DNA from: an uncultured Bacteroidales bacterium
Lineage (GTDB): Bacteria; Bacteroidota; Bacteroidia; Bacteroidales; UBA932
Reading direction: 5' to 3'
Assembly (NCBI GenBank): GCA_905234475.1
Contig: CAJOHX010000003.1
Location: 1 to 64,000 of the forward strand
DNA length: 64,000 bases
Shown here: positions 28,788 through 37,768 of the stretch, one piece after another
How the letters are laid out: every line of letters starts with the position of its first letter
Position numbering within the stretch: position 1 is the stretch's first letter
Translations under genes and position numbers: made by a program
Notes under the pieces: model-generated
The model's database searches: none
What the model was told of the DNA's origin: nothing
Seen by the model: only the letters and a program-made list of their open reading frames with translations

Positions 28788-28870
28788 TGCGGCGGCCCCC
28801 AAACTTCCAAGGACCTGAAAAAAACGTAAGGGGGTAATTGTTGTTTTAATGCGTTTTACCTGAATCCATA

Positions 28871-28901
28871 AAAATTTCGAGCTGCATTTCGCAGCTCGAA
28901 A
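28871..28901 (-). terminator. Terminator of the nqr operon
   Basis: A perfect 11-bp stem (TTTCGAGCTGC with GCAGCTCGAAA) and 5-nt loop; on the minus strand a TTTTTAT run follows. It lies downstream of nqrF, with a palindromic repeat copy between them. Confidence 0.8.
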
Positions 28902-28903
28902 CA

Positions 28904-28929
28904 GATTCCGGGTCAAGCCCGGAATGACG
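28904..28929. repeat. Palindromic repeat copy 2
   Basis: A copy of the 26-bp element (core ATTCCGGGTCAAGCCCGGAAT) 24 nt past the nqrF stop and just before the nqr terminator hairpin, in inverse orientation to copy 1. It differs from copy 3 (47120-47146) at no position of the core. Confidence 0.75.
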
Positions 28930-28953
28930 AAACAACAGGCCCAAAACTCTAGA

Positions 28954-30228
28954 CTAACCTCCGAAGTTGTCGTAAAGGACGTTCTCCGGCGGGACGCCGA
29001 GCGAATCCAGCAGGGCGTTGACGGAGGAAACCATCATCGGCGGACCGCACATGAAGTACTTGATGTCCTCGGGGGTCTCGTGGTTCTTGAGATAGGTCTC
29101 GTTCATCACGTTGTGCACGAAGCCCGGGGTGTACTTGACACCGGCGGCGTCCGCCGCGGGGTCGGGACGGTCGAGGGCCAGGTAGAACTTGAAGTTCGGG
29201 AACTCCTTCTCAATCTGCGCGAAATCCTCCAGGTAGAAGGCTTCCACGAGGGCGCGGGCGCCATAGAAGAAGCTGACCTTGCGGGTCGTCTTCATGGTGC
29301 GGAAGAGCTCCATGATGTGGCTGCGGAGCGGGGCCATGCCGGCGCCGCCGCCCACGAAGATGTATTCCAGGTCGTCCGGATCGTCCTTCGGGAGGAGGAA
29401 CTCGCCGTAGGGGCCGCTGATCATCACCTTGTCGCCCGGCTTGCGGGAGAAGACATAGGTGGAGGCGATGCCCGGCGGCACGCCCGGGACGAACTTGAAG
29501 ACGCCCTTGGGCTGGGTGCGGTCGAACGGCGGGGTCGCGATGCGCACGTTGAGCTTGATGATGCCCTTCTCGCCCGGATAGGAAGCCATGGAATAGGCCC
29601 GGATTGTGGGGACGGTGTTCTTGAACTTGAGGCCGGTGATGCCGTATTTGTCCCAGTCGCCCTTGTAGATGTCGGCTACGCCCATGTCGGAGAAGTCGGC
29701 CTCGTAGGCGGGAATGTCGATCTGGATGTATTCGCCGCTCTTGAATTCGAGGTTCTCGCCCTCGGGGAGACGGACGGTGAATTCCTTGATGAAGGTCGCG
29801 ACGTTGTCGTTGGAGATGACCTCGCACTCAAGTTTCTTTACGGACAGGGCGGACTCGGCCACCTGGATCTTGAGGTTGTCCTTGACCTTGACCTGGCAGC
29901 CCAGGCGCCAGCCTTCCTTGATCTGCTTGCGGTTGAAGAAGCCGGTCTCGGTGGGGAGGATCTCGCCGCCGCCCTCGAGCACCTGCACCTTGCACTGGCC
30001 GCAGTTGGCCTTGCCGCCGCAGGCGGAGGGGAGGAAGATCTTCTGGCCGGCGAGCGTGTTCATGAGCGAGTCGCCGGGGGTGACGTCGAGCGTTTTCTTG
30101 CCGCCGTTGATATCAATCTGGATCGTGCCCTTGGGCGTGATCTTGTCCTTGACAAAGAGCAGCAGGGCGACCAGGACCAGCGTCACGAGGACGATGATGG
30201 CGATGGATGCAATGATTGTCTGAGTCAT
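28954..30228 (-). CDS. nqrF: Na+-NQR subunit F
   Basis: A 424-residue electron-input subunit of the Na+-translocating NADH:quinone oxidoreductase. It takes electrons from NADH. An N-terminal membrane helix (IIVLVTLVLVALLLFV) is followed by a 2Fe-2S ferredoxin domain (CGGKANCGQC and a later Cys), the FAD domain (RAYSMASYPGEKG) and the NADH domain (FVGGGAGMAPLRSHI, YFMCGPPMM). Length is typical. It is the last gene of the operon, 6 nt after nqrE, and is followed by a repeat and terminator. Confidence 0.96.
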   Translation of the reverse strand: MTQTIIASIAIIVLVTLVLVALLLFVKDKITPKGTIQIDINGGKKTLDVTPGDSLMNTLAGQKIFLPSACGGKANCGQCKVQVLEGGGEILPTETGFFNRKQIKEGWRLGCQVKVKDNLKIQVAESALSVKKLECEVISNDNVATFIKEFTVRLPEGENLEFKSGEYIQIDIPAYEADFSDMGVADIYKGDWDKYGITGLKFKNTVPTIRAYSMASYPGEKGIIKLNVRIATPPFDRTQPKGVFKFVPGVPPGIASTYVFSRKPGDKVMISGPYGEFLLPKDDPDDLEYIFVGGGAGMAPLRSHIMELFRTMKTTRKVSFFYGARALVEAFYLEDFAQIEKEFPNFKFYLALDRPDPAADAAGVKYTPGFVHNVMNETYLKNHETPEDIKYFMCGPPMMVSSVNALLDSLGVPPENVLYDNFGG

Positions 30229-30234
30229 GGCCGC

Positions 30235-30849
30235 TTACAGTTGAATGCCCATAAAGATCATGAACGCCATGCCCATCAGGCCCACCGTGATGAAGGTGAT
30301 GCCGATGCCCTTGAGGGGCGCGGGGACGTTGCTGTAGGAAAGCTTCTCGCGGATGGCGGCGAGGCAGACGATGGCCAGGTACCAGCCGATGCCGGAGCCG
30401 AGCGCATAGACGACGGACTCGCCGAGGCCCGTGAAGTCACGCTGCTGCATGAACAGCGAACCGCCCAGGATGGCGCAGTTGACCGCAATCAGCGGCAGGA
30501 AGATGCCGAGCGAGGAGTACAGCGAGGGGAGATACTTCTCCACGATCATCTCGACGAGCTGCACGAAGGCGGCGATCACCGCGATGAAGATGATGAAGCT
30601 GAGGAAGCTCAGGTCCACTTCCGCGAACTTGGGGGAGAGCCACTTGAGCGCGCCCGGCTGGAGCACGTAGGTGTTCAGGGCCCAGTTGATGGGGAGCGTG
30701 AACAGGAGCACGAAGATCACCGCGAGGCCCAGGCCGTTGGCTGTCTTCACGTTCTTCGATACCGCCAGGTAGGAACACATACCCAGGAAGTATGCGAAGA
30801 TCATGTTGTCAACGAAGATTGACTTGACGAATAAGCTGATGTATTCCAT
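30235..30849 (-). CDS. nqrE: Na+-NQR subunit E
   Basis: A 204-residue integral membrane subunit with six helices (for instance [15 protein letters not shown] and [20 protein letters not shown]). NqrE and its homologue NqrD form an inverted pair in the membrane that holds an iron centre between conserved cysteines; here the Cys in GMCSYLAVS and in NCAILGG fit that role. It begins 12 nt after nqrD ends. Confidence 0.95.
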   Translation of the reverse strand: MEYISLFVKSIFVDNMIFAYFLGMCSYLAVSKNVKTANGLGLAVIFVLLFTLPINWALNTYVLQPGALKWLSPKFAEVDLSFLSFIIFIAVIAAFVQLVEMIVEKYLPSLYSSLGIFLPLIAVNCAILGGSLFMQQRDFTGLGESVVYALGSGIGWYLAIVCLAAIREKLSYSNVPAPLKGIGITFITVGLMGMAFMIFMGIQL

Positions 30850-30861
30850 AGGGCTTCGCGA

Positions 30862-31473
30862 TTATTTCTCCTGAAGGTCCTTGTCACATGCGCGCTGCAC
30901 CCAGATGATGCATCCGAGCAGGATCAGCGCGAACGGCGGCAGGATCACGAGGTTGTTGGGAATGTAGCCGGCGGGCAGGACCCGCAGGCCGAACAGGGTG
31001 CCGCTTCCGAGCAGTTCGCGGAAGAAGGCGACGATCAGCAGGATCATGCCGTAGCCCACGCCGTTGGCGAGGCCGTCCAGCAGCGAGGGAATGGGCTTGT
31101 TGCCGAGGGCGAACGCCTCGATGCGTCCCATCACGATGCAGTTTGTGATGATCAGGCCGATGTAAACGCTCAGCTGCTTGTCGATGGCGTAGGTGGCTTC
31201 GAAACTCTTGAGGATCTGGTCCACCAGGATGACCATCATGGCCACGACCACCAGCTGCACGATGATGCGCACGCGGCCGGGGATGGTGTTGCGGAGCAGC
31301 GAAAGGATGAGGCTGGAGATGCCGGTGACCACAATCACGGAGAGGGCCATGACCAGCGCGCCCTTCAGGGTCACGGTGACCGCCAGCGAAGAGCAGATGC
31401 CCAGCACCAGGACGGTGATCGGGTTCCCCTTGAAGATGGGGTTCAGGATGGTTTCTTTCAGTTTTGCGTTCAT
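30862..31473 (-). CDS. nqrD: Na+-NQR subunit D
   Basis: A 203-residue six-helix membrane subunit (MNAKLKETILNPIFKGNPI). The conserved Cys-containing segments LGICSSLAVTVTLK and ITNCIVMGRIEAFAL pair with those in NqrE to hold the membrane iron centre. It lies 3 nt after nqrC and 12 nt before nqrE. Length matches the family. Confidence 0.95.
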   Translation of the reverse strand: MNAKLKETILNPIFKGNPITVLVLGICSSLAVTVTLKGALVMALSVIVVTGISSLILSLLRNTIPGRVRIIVQLVVVAMMVILVDQILKSFEATYAIDKQLSVYIGLIITNCIVMGRIEAFALGNKPIPSLLDGLANGVGYGMILLIVAFFRELLGSGTLFGLRVLPAGYIPNNLVILPPFALILLGCIIWVQRACDKDLQEK

Positions 31474-31476
31474 GGC

Positions 31477-32235
31477 TTATTCCTCCGATTTGGTGAAGTA
31501 TTTGGCGTAGGCGCCCAGCCAGGTGTCGATGGCGGCATCCAGGCCCTGCGAGGTCATGGTCGCGCCGGAGATGGCGTCGATCTTGTTGTCCTTCAGGGAT
31601 TTGCCGTCCTCGCCCACGGGAGCGCCGCCCTTGACGATTTCAAAGACGTTCGCCGAGCTGAAGTCGGCCTGCTCGCCGATGAACTGCTGCTGGAAGGCCG
31701 GGTCGTCCTTGATCCTGGATCCCAGGCCGGCCGTCTCGCTCTCATGGTCGAAGTAGGCGCCGCTGATGGTCGCGGTGCCGGTCTCGAAGGCGAGGTAGCC
31801 CCAGATGGGACCCCACAGGCCGGCGCCGTAGACGGGCACCACCGTGTTGCCGTTCCTGAAGATGAATACGGGCAGCTCGGCTTCGCCGGTCTGGTTGGTG
31901 CCGCCCTTGATGTTGTAGTTCTGGCGCTTGAGCTCCTTCGGGCCGTAGACCTCGATGCCTTCGAGTTCCCGGACCACGTTGCCCTGCATGTCGATGACCA
32001 GGGCCTTCTCGATCTCCTGCGCGTACTTCTCCAGCTTGGCCGTGTTGCCGAGCTTGTCCAGCTCGGCCTTGGTGCCGTACTGTGCCGCCGTGAGCATCTG
32101 GGAGATGGTCTCCGCCTTCTCGTTGGCGTCCTGCTTGCCCTTGAGGCTCTGGGACACGAAGGCCAGGAGCGCCGCCACGACCACCACGATGACGGTGGTG
32201 TAGATGACCGTATAAATATTGCTGTTGGTATTCAT
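31477..32235 (-). CDS. nqrC: Na+-NQR subunit C
   Basis: A 252-residue subunit with one N-terminal membrane helix (YTTVIVVVVAALLAFV) and a periplasmic FMN-binding domain. The covalent FMN attachment site is the Thr of ISGATMTSQGLDAAI near residue 225. Flavinylation needs the ApbE transferase, which is not in this window. It lies 4 nt after nqrB and 3 nt before nqrD. Confidence 0.95.
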   Translation of the reverse strand: MNTNSNIYTVIYTTVIVVVVAALLAFVSQSLKGKQDANEKAETISQMLTAAQYGTKAELDKLGNTAKLEKYAQEIEKALVIDMQGNVVRELEGIEVYGPKELKRQNYNIKGGTNQTGEAELPVFIFRNGNTVVPVYGAGLWGPIWGYLAFETGTATISGAYFDHESETAGLGSRIKDDPAFQQQFIGEQADFSSANVFEIVKGGAPVGEDGKSLKDNKIDAISGATMTSQGLDAAIDTWLGAYAKYFTKSEE

Positions 32236-32239
32236 AGGG

Positions 32240-33355
32240 CTAGGCGGTTTTGAGTTTCTTTGCCTTGCGGGACAGATGCACGCTGATCACGCAGTGGTCG
32301 ATCAGCGGGGCGAACATGTTGCACAGCAGGATGGCCAGCATCATGCCTTCCGCATAGCCCGGGTTGAAGAAGCGGACCAGGATGCAGAGGGCGCCGATGA
32401 GGAAGCCGTAGATCCATTTGCCGCACTCGGTCTGGGCGGAGGTCACCGGGTCGGTGGCCATGAAGACGATACCGAAGGCGAAGCCGCCGTAGAGCAGCTG
32501 CATGTAGCAGGGGACCGTGGTGATGCCCGCCAGATCGCCGATGCCGCCCACGAAGAGCACGCCCAGCACGCCGGCGGCCATGATTTTCCAGCTGGCGATG
32601 CCCGTAAACAGGAGAATGGCCGCGCCGAGCAGGATGGCGATCACGGACGTCTCGCCCACAGAGCCCGGGACCGTGCCGATGAACAGGTCCCAGAAGCCGG
32701 TCCCGTATTGCGCGGATGCGCCGTCCGGGGCGAGGGGCGTGGCGCCGGTGAAGCCGTCCACAAGCTGCTCAGTGGGCTTGTAGTGGATCCAGCAGTTGGA
32801 TCCGGACATGTAGTTCGGATAGGAGAAGAAGAGGAAGGCGCGGGCGAGGATCGCCGGGTTGAAGATGTTCATGCCCGTGCCGCCGAAGATCTCCTTGCCG
32901 AAGATGACCGCGAACACGACGGCGAGCGCGAGCATCCACAGGGGGATGTCCACCGGGACAATCAGGGGGATGAAGAAGCCCGACACGAGGTAGCCCTCGC
33001 TCACTTCCTCGCCGCGGATCTGGCTGGAGGCGAATTCGATGCCCAGGCCCACGATGTAGGAGACGAGGTACAGGGGCAGGACACGCAGGAATCCGTACCA
33101 CCAGTTGCCGAGGATGTTGAGGCGGAGGTCGCCCACCGCCAGGCCGTGCTGATAGCCGACGTTCCACATGCCGAAGAGGGCTGCGGGCGCGGCGGCGATC
33201 ACCACGATGATGAGGAGGCGCTTGAGGTCGATGGCGTCGCGCACGTGAGACCCCTTCCGGGTAACGGTCCCCGGCACGTGCAGGAATGACTCAAAAGCGT
33301 CGATCGTGGAGTGCAGCCAGTAGAATTTGCCGCCTTTTTCGAAAATCTTGTTCAT
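32240..33355 (-). CDS. nqrB: Na+-NQR subunit B
   Basis: A 371-residue membrane subunit that carries covalent FMN and riboflavin and forms the Na+ pathway. The FMN-Thr motif is visible as FTGATPLAPDG, followed by membrane helices (VIAILLGAAILLFTGIASW and others) and the conserved FMATDPVTSAQTECGKW region. The N-terminus contains HVPGTVTRKGSHVRDAIDLKR. It is shorter than the Vibrio protein (about 415), as usual for Bacteroidota. It lies 4 nt from each neighbour. Confidence 0.95.
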   Translation of the reverse strand: MNKIFEKGGKFYWLHSTIDAFESFLHVPGTVTRKGSHVRDAIDLKRLLIIVVIAAAPAALFGMWNVGYQHGLAVGDLRLNILGNWWYGFLRVLPLYLVSYIVGLGIEFASSQIRGEEVSEGYLVSGFFIPLIVPVDIPLWMLALAVVFAVIFGKEIFGGTGMNIFNPAILARAFLFFSYPNYMSGSNCWIHYKPTEQLVDGFTGATPLAPDGASAQYGTGFWDLFIGTVPGSVGETSVIAILLGAAILLFTGIASWKIMAAGVLGVLFVGGIGDLAGITTVPCYMQLLYGGFAFGIVFMATDPVTSAQTECGKWIYGFLIGALCILVRFFNPGYAEGMMLAILLCNMFAPLIDHCVISVHLSRKAKKLKTA

Positions 33356-33359
33356 ACTT

Positions 33360-34721
33360 TTAAGCCATTTCCTTGAGCATCAGGTTGATGCCCTGTTCGA
33401 TCATGTCCTGGATGTTGTTCTTGCTCGGATCCACGAACTCGCAGGTGGCGAGGTCTTCGGGGAGCACTTCGTAGATGCCGAACTTCTCCATCTTCTCGAT
33501 TTCGCCCGCCAGGCAGGCCTTGGCGAGATAGACGGGATAGATGTCCATGGGTAGCACCTTGGCGTAGTAGCCGTCGTTCATCAGGAACGGGCGCGGTCCG
33601 CCGTGGAGGTTGGTGTCCATCGCGTATTTCTTCTTCGGCAGGAGCCGGGAGAAATAGCTGCGGTCGGTGCTGAACTGGTTGAAGCGGAAGGGACGGATCC
33701 ACCCGAGCAGCTCCTTGTCAGTGCCTTCGCGAAGGAGGGTGATCTGGTTGTCAAAGAAGCCCAGATAGCCTCCGGTGCCTACGGTCTTGCCGCTGAGGAT
33801 GTCTCCGCTGACCACGCGCAGCTCTTCGGCGGGGGTGTTGCCGATGAATCCGGCGATTTCGCTCATCGGCATGCCCGGGAGGGCGTCGACGTAGGCGGGC
33901 TCAATGGCCATCGGGCCGGCGACGGCAACCTTGCGGCGGATGTCGTAGCGGCCGGTGGTGAAGAGCCTGCCGATGGCAATCAGCCCGGCAGGGGAGACGG
34001 TCCAGACGGTGTCGTCCTTGCGGATCGGGGCGATGTGGCTGATCTGCACGCCGACATTGCCCGCAGGGTGCTTGCCCGCGAAGCGGTGCAGTTCCGCCCC
34101 GCGGATCCTGGCGAACGGGGAGTCAGCGTCGTTCGCGTCCAGTGCGAGGTGGACCTTGCCGTCCGTGAGCTTGGCGAGGGCGTCCACGCCGGCCTGGGCG
34201 GCAGGCAGTTCGCTGCCGAAACAGAAACGGCTGTCCGGGGCGAGCGGCGCGGTGCTGAAGGTGGAGATGAAGATGTCGCGCGGGCGAAGGGCCGGGTCGG
34301 CGACGATGCCGTAGGGGCGCTGGACCAGGAAGGGCCACAGGCCGCTCTGGAGCAGGGCCTCCCGGACCTGGCCGGCATCCAGTGCGGAAGCCTCCCGGAC
34401 ACCGAAGTCGACGCACGCCTGGCGCCCGTCCGCCTCGACGAGGACGGCGAGCAGCTTGCGCTTGTCGCCCCGGACGATCGCCTTGACCGTGCCGCTGACC
34501 GGCGAGGCCAGCAGGATGTCGGGGTTCTTCTTGTCCGCCATGACGGGAGAGCCGCAGAGTACGGAATCACCCTCCTTGACGAGCAGTCTCGGAAGGAATC
34601 CCTTGAAGTCCGTCGGCTGGACGGCCACGATGCCCGGCGCGATCGTCTTGGAGACACGGAGCTCCGCTTCACCCGAGACCGGGATGTTAAGCCCCTTTTT
34701 CAAAACGATGGTTTTAGACAT
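33360..34721 (-). CDS. nqrA: Na+-NQR subunit A
   Basis: A 453-residue cytoplasmic subunit implicated in quinone interaction; the first gene of nqrABCDEF. Recognisable parts are the N-terminal KKGLNIPVSGEAE, the barrel-like region VKEGDSVLCGSPVMADKK, the middle VGVQISHIAPIRKDDTVW and the ferredoxin-like C-terminal part with DPSKNNIQDMIEQGINLMLKEMA. The 75-nt gap to uvrD is AT-rich; no clear TAnnTTTG box was found for this strand, so the operon promoter remains unplaced. Confidence 0.95.
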   Translation of the reverse strand: MSKTIVLKKGLNIPVSGEAELRVSKTIAPGIVAVQPTDFKGFLPRLLVKEGDSVLCGSPVMADKKNPDILLASPVSGTVKAIVRGDKRKLLAVLVEADGRQACVDFGVREASALDAGQVREALLQSGLWPFLVQRPYGIVADPALRPRDIFISTFSTAPLAPDSRFCFGSELPAAQAGVDALAKLTDGKVHLALDANDADSPFARIRGAELHRFAGKHPAGNVGVQISHIAPIRKDDTVWTVSPAGLIAIGRLFTTGRYDIRRKVAVAGPMAIEPAYVDALPGMPMSEIAGFIGNTPAEELRVVSGDILSGKTVGTGGYLGFFDNQITLLREGTDKELLGWIRPFRFNQFSTDRSYFSRLLPKKKYAMDTNLHGGPRPFLMNDGYYAKVLPMDIYPVYLAKACLAGEIEKMEKFGIYEVLPEDLATCEFVDPSKNNIQDMIEQGINLMLKEMA

Positions 34722-34795
34722 GTATAAAATGTTATATAATATTTCGGAAATTCCTTTCGCGAAGTTAGTCTTTTTTTTTGTATTTTCGCCTCGCT

Positions 34796-37255
34796 ATGGA
34801 AGAGAATGTGAACTTGATTCTGGAGGAGTTGAACGACGAGCAGCGGCGGGCTGTGTGTTGTGTGGACGGGCCCGTGCTGATCGTTGCCGGAGCGGGATCC
34901 GGCAAGACCCGTGTTCTGACCAGCCGGGTGGCTTATATCCTTGCCTTGCAGGAAGATGCACGCGTTCTTGCCCTGACTTTTACCAAGAAGGCAGCCGGCG
35001 AGATGAAGGAGCGCATCGCCGCAATGGTGGGAGGCTACAGGCTGCGCCGGGTGGTGATGGGGACCTTCCATGCCGTGTTCGTGCGCTTCCTTCGCGAGTA
35101 TGCGGGGCAGCTGGGCTATCCCGAGCATTTCACCATCTACGACACGTCCGATTCCCAGAGCGCCATCAAGGCCTGCCTCAAGGAGATGGGCCTCGACGAC
35201 AAGGTCTACAAGCCGCGGGACGTGCTGGCCCGCATCTCCATGGCCAAGAACAACCTCATCACGGTCTCGGCCTACCAGGCCAGCCAGGAGCTCCAGACGC
35301 AGGACTACCATACCAAGCGGCCGCGCCTGGGCGAGGTGTACCAGCGCTACCAGGAGAAGCTAAAGCAGAGCGGGGTGATGGACTTCGACGACATCCTGCT
35401 CAACATGAACAAACTGCTGCACGACAGTCCGGAGGCGCTGCAGACCATCGCCGGGCGCTTCACGCACATCCTGGTGGACGAGTACCAGGACACCAACCGG
35501 GCGCAGTACCTGATCCTGAAGAAGCTTGCCCAGTATCACCGCAACCTTTGCGTGGTGGGCGACGACAGCCAGTCCATCTATGCCTTCCGCGGCGCCCGGA
35601 TCGAGAACATTCTCAGCTTCAAGAAAGATTATCCGGAGTGCAAGCTCTTCCGCCTGGAGCGCAACTACCGCTCCACGCAGATGATCGTGGATGCCGCCAA
35701 TTCCGTCATCGCCCACAACGAGGGGCGCATCCCCAAGGTATGCTACGCCGTGGGCGAGGCTGGGGAGCGCATCCGCATCATCAAGGCCTACACCGAGCAG
35801 GAGGAGGCGGTGATGATCGTCTCCGAGATCCAGGACCGGATGCGCCGTGCGCGGGCGCAGTATCAGGATTTCGCCATCCTGTACCGGACCAATTCGCAGT
35901 CCCGCGCGCTGGAAGAGCAGCTCCGCCGGCGCAACATCCCCTATATGATCTACTCCGGCAATTCCTTCTTCGAGCGGGCGGAGGTCAAGGACATGATGGC
36001 CTATTTCAAGCTGGTCGTCAATCCGCGCGACGACGAATCGTTCCGCCGGGTGGTCAACAAGCCTGCGCGGGGCATCGGCGACAAGGCCCTGGGGGCCGTG
36101 GAGGCCGAGGCCCGACAGCGGGGCTGCCCGCTCTTCGAGGCGGCGCAGCAGGTCCCGAAGGTGCAGGAGTTCTGCGCCATGATCGCGGACCTCGCGGCGC
36201 GGGTGCGCACCACTGACGCCTATGTGCTGGCGAAGCTGATTGCCGACCGGAGCACGCTGTACGCGTTCTATAAGCAGGATACCTCCATCGAGGGCCTGTC
36301 GCGCCTGGCGAATGTGGACGAACTCATCAACAGCGTGGAGCAGTTCGTCGAGGAGCGTACCGATGAGGCTGCCGACTATGCGGAGGAAGGGGGCGAGGTC
36401 GGGGTGTTCACCCTGGATGACTTTCTGGAGAATGTCTCCCTGCTGAGCAACGTCGACGTGGCGGAAGGGGAAGAGGACACCAACAACAAGGTCGCCCTCA
36501 TGACGGCGCATTCTTCCAAGGGCCTGGAGTTCCCGTACGTGTTCGTGGCGGGGATGGAGGAGAATCTCTTCCCGAGTGTGTCCATGCTTTCCGCCAAGTC
36601 GGAGGTGGAGGAGGAGCGGCGGCTTTTCTACGTGGCCGTGACGCGCGCCAAGCGGGCGGTTGCGCTGTCGTATGCCGGGACGCGCATGCGCAACGGCAAG
36701 CACGAGTCCAACGCCCCGTCGCGTTTCCTAAAGGAGATCGATCCCCGCTTCCTGGAGAATCCGCTGGATGAGGGAGACTTTGACAATGAAGGTGTTACCC
36801 ATGAATGGGGTGGCTTCGGCAGCCGCTTCACCGGCGGCCGGCTGAATCGGTTCGGCGTTGGAAGTGGTGCTTATGGGCAGTCTTCCGGCGTGCAGCACGA
36901 ACAGAAGGACGCCGGTCGGAATCGGTTTGGCCAGCAGCCCTCGAGGGGCGTAGCCACCCATGGCTTCGTAAATGGGAGGGATGAGGGGCGTAGCCCCGAA
37001 CCCATTCGAGGGCTGGCTGGCCAACCGACGACTGGCGTCCGACAAGCTTTGGCAGATGCGAACTTCGTGGGGGTGCCGATGACGGAACTGTCGGAGGGCC
37101 AGCGCATCGAACACAACCGCTTCGGCCCCGGCACCATCCTGGAGCTCTCCGGCCGCGTCCCCGACATGAAGGCCCGCATCCGCTTCGACGCCTTCGGCGA
37201 GAAGCTCCTGCTGCTCAAATATGCGAAGATCAGGCCGCTGCCAGAGCAGAAATAA
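34796..37255 (+). CDS. uvrD: UvrD/PcrA-type superfamily 1 DNA helicase
   Basis: An 819-residue 3'-5' helicase of repair and replication. Motifs in order: Q-motif LNDEQRRAVCC, Walker A AGAGSGKTRVL, ALTFTKKAAGEM (Ia), VDEYQDTNRAQ (II), GDDSQSIYAFRGA (III), LERNYRS (IV), MTAHSSKGLEFPYVF (V) and FYVAVTRAKRA (VI). The start at 34796 is taken; the track ORF adds six residues. The linker after the core contains a DNA-level inverted-repeat element (36929-37022) that encodes GQQPSRGVATHGF and what follows. After it comes the C-terminal RNA-polymerase-binding-like domain (EGQRIEHNRFGPGTILEL). A 24-bp tandem duplication spans the stop. A weak TATTTTCG box lies 7 nt before the ATG. Confidence 0.94.
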   Translation: MEENVNLILEELNDEQRRAVCCVDGPVLIVAGAGSGKTRVLTSRVAYILALQEDARVLALTFTKKAAGEMKERIAAMVGGYRLRRVVMGTFHAVFVRFLREYAGQLGYPEHFTIYDTSDSQSAIKACLKEMGLDDKVYKPRDVLARISMAKNNLITVSAYQASQELQTQDYHTKRPRLGEVYQRYQEKLKQSGVMDFDDILLNMNKLLHDSPEALQTIAGRFTHILVDEYQDTNRAQYLILKKLAQYHRNLCVVGDDSQSIYAFRGARIENILSFKKDYPECKLFRLERNYRSTQMIVDAANSVIAHNEGRIPKVCYAVGEAGERIRIIKAYTEQEEAVMIVSEIQDRMRRARAQYQDFAILYRTNSQSRALEEQLRRRNIPYMIYSGNSFFERAEVKDMMAYFKLVVNPRDDESFRRVVNKPARGIGDKALGAVEAEARQRGCPLFEAAQQVPKVQEFCAMIADLAARVRTTDAYVLAKLIADRSTLYAFYKQDTSIEGLSRLANVDELINSVEQFVEERTDEAADYAEEGGEVGVFTLDDFLENVSLLSNVDVAEGEEDTNNKVALMTAHSSKGLEFPYVFVAGMEENLFPSVSMLSAKSEVEEERRLFYVAVTRAKRAVALSYAGTRMRNGKHESNAPSRFLKEIDPRFLENPLDEGDFDNEGVTHEWGGFGSRFTGGRLNRFGVGSGAYGQSSGVQHEQKDAGRNRFGQQPSRGVATHGFVNGRDEGRSPEPIRGLAGQPTTGVRQALADANFVGVPMTELSEGQRIEHNRFGPGTILELSGRVPDMKARIRFDAFGEKLLLLKYAKIRPLPEQK
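36929..37022. repeat. 94-bp inverted-repeat element inside the uvrD reading frame
   Basis: GGCCAGCAGCCCTCGA at 36929-36944 is mirrored by TCGAGGGCTGGCTGGCC at 37006-37022 (one extra base). Inside are GGGGCGTAGCC twice, a self-complementary GGGGCGTAGCCCC and a CCCAT/ATGGG hairpin. The frame stays open through it. It lies in the flexible linker between the helicase core and the C-terminal domain, where an insertion would be tolerated. Confidence 0.65.
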
Positions 37256-37290
37256 TTTGAAAATACAGAGCAGAAATAATTTGAAAATAC
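37243..37290 (+). repeat. 24-bp tandem duplication over the uvrD stop codon
   Basis: A 24-bp unit beginning AGAGCAGAAATAATTTG occurs twice in direct, gapless succession (37243-37266 and 37267-37290). The first copy includes the last codons and TAA of uvrD; the second repeats them in the gap before yqeY. It is a recent-looking exact duplication. Confidence 0.8.
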
Positions 37291-37312
37291 ATATCTGATA
37301 AACAATTATCCT

Positions 37313-37768
37313 ATGGCACTCGAACAGCAAATCCAGCAAGACATCATGGCGGCGATGAAGGCCCACGACTATGAGCGGACCAACGCCGTGCGCGCCATCA
37401 AGTCCGCCATCCTCCTCGCCAAGACGGCGGAGGGTGGCAAGAAGGAACTTGAGGACGCCGATATCATCAAGCTCATCCAGAAGCTCATCAAGCAGCGCAA
37501 GGAAGCCGCGGAGCAGTACGTGGCCGCGGGTCGGCAGGAACTGGCCGACAACGAGCTCGCCGAGGCGAAGGTCCTCGAGGAGTACGTCCCTAAGCAGCTC
37601 ACGCCCGAGGAGATTACGGAGCGCGTCCGTGCCATCATCGCGCAGGTCGGCGCCAGCTCCCCGTCCGACATGGGCAAGGTGATGGGCGTTGCCAGCAAGC
37701 AGATGGCCGGCCTTGCCGACGGCCGCACCCTTTCCACTATCGTCCGTGAACTCCTGGCCCAGGGATGA
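37313..37768 (+). CDS. yqeY: YqeY/GatB-tail domain protein
   Basis: A 151-residue protein of the GatB/YqeY family (MALEQQIQQDIMAAMKAHD). The helical pattern RTNAVRAIKSAILLAKTAEGGKKELEDADIIKLIQKLIKQRKEAAEQY and the closing SDMGKVMGVASKQMAGLADG are typical. The fold is the tRNA-binding tail of amidotransferase GatB, but free-standing YqeY has no agreed function. It overlaps the NIF3 gene by 4 nt (ATGA). Confidence 0.92.
   Translation: MALEQQIQQDIMAAMKAHDYERTNAVRAIKSAILLAKTAEGGKKELEDADIIKLIQKLIKQRKEAAEQYVAAGRQELADNELAEAKVLEEYVPKQLTPEEITERVRAIIAQVGASSPSDMGKVMGVASKQMAGLADGRTLSTIVRELLAQG

Noticed and set aside
36929-37022. The uvrD insert as a CRISPR or tandem-repeat array
   Set aside because: GGGGCGTAGCC occurs only twice and the outer arms are inverted, not direct. 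There are no regular spacers and no cas genes in the window.
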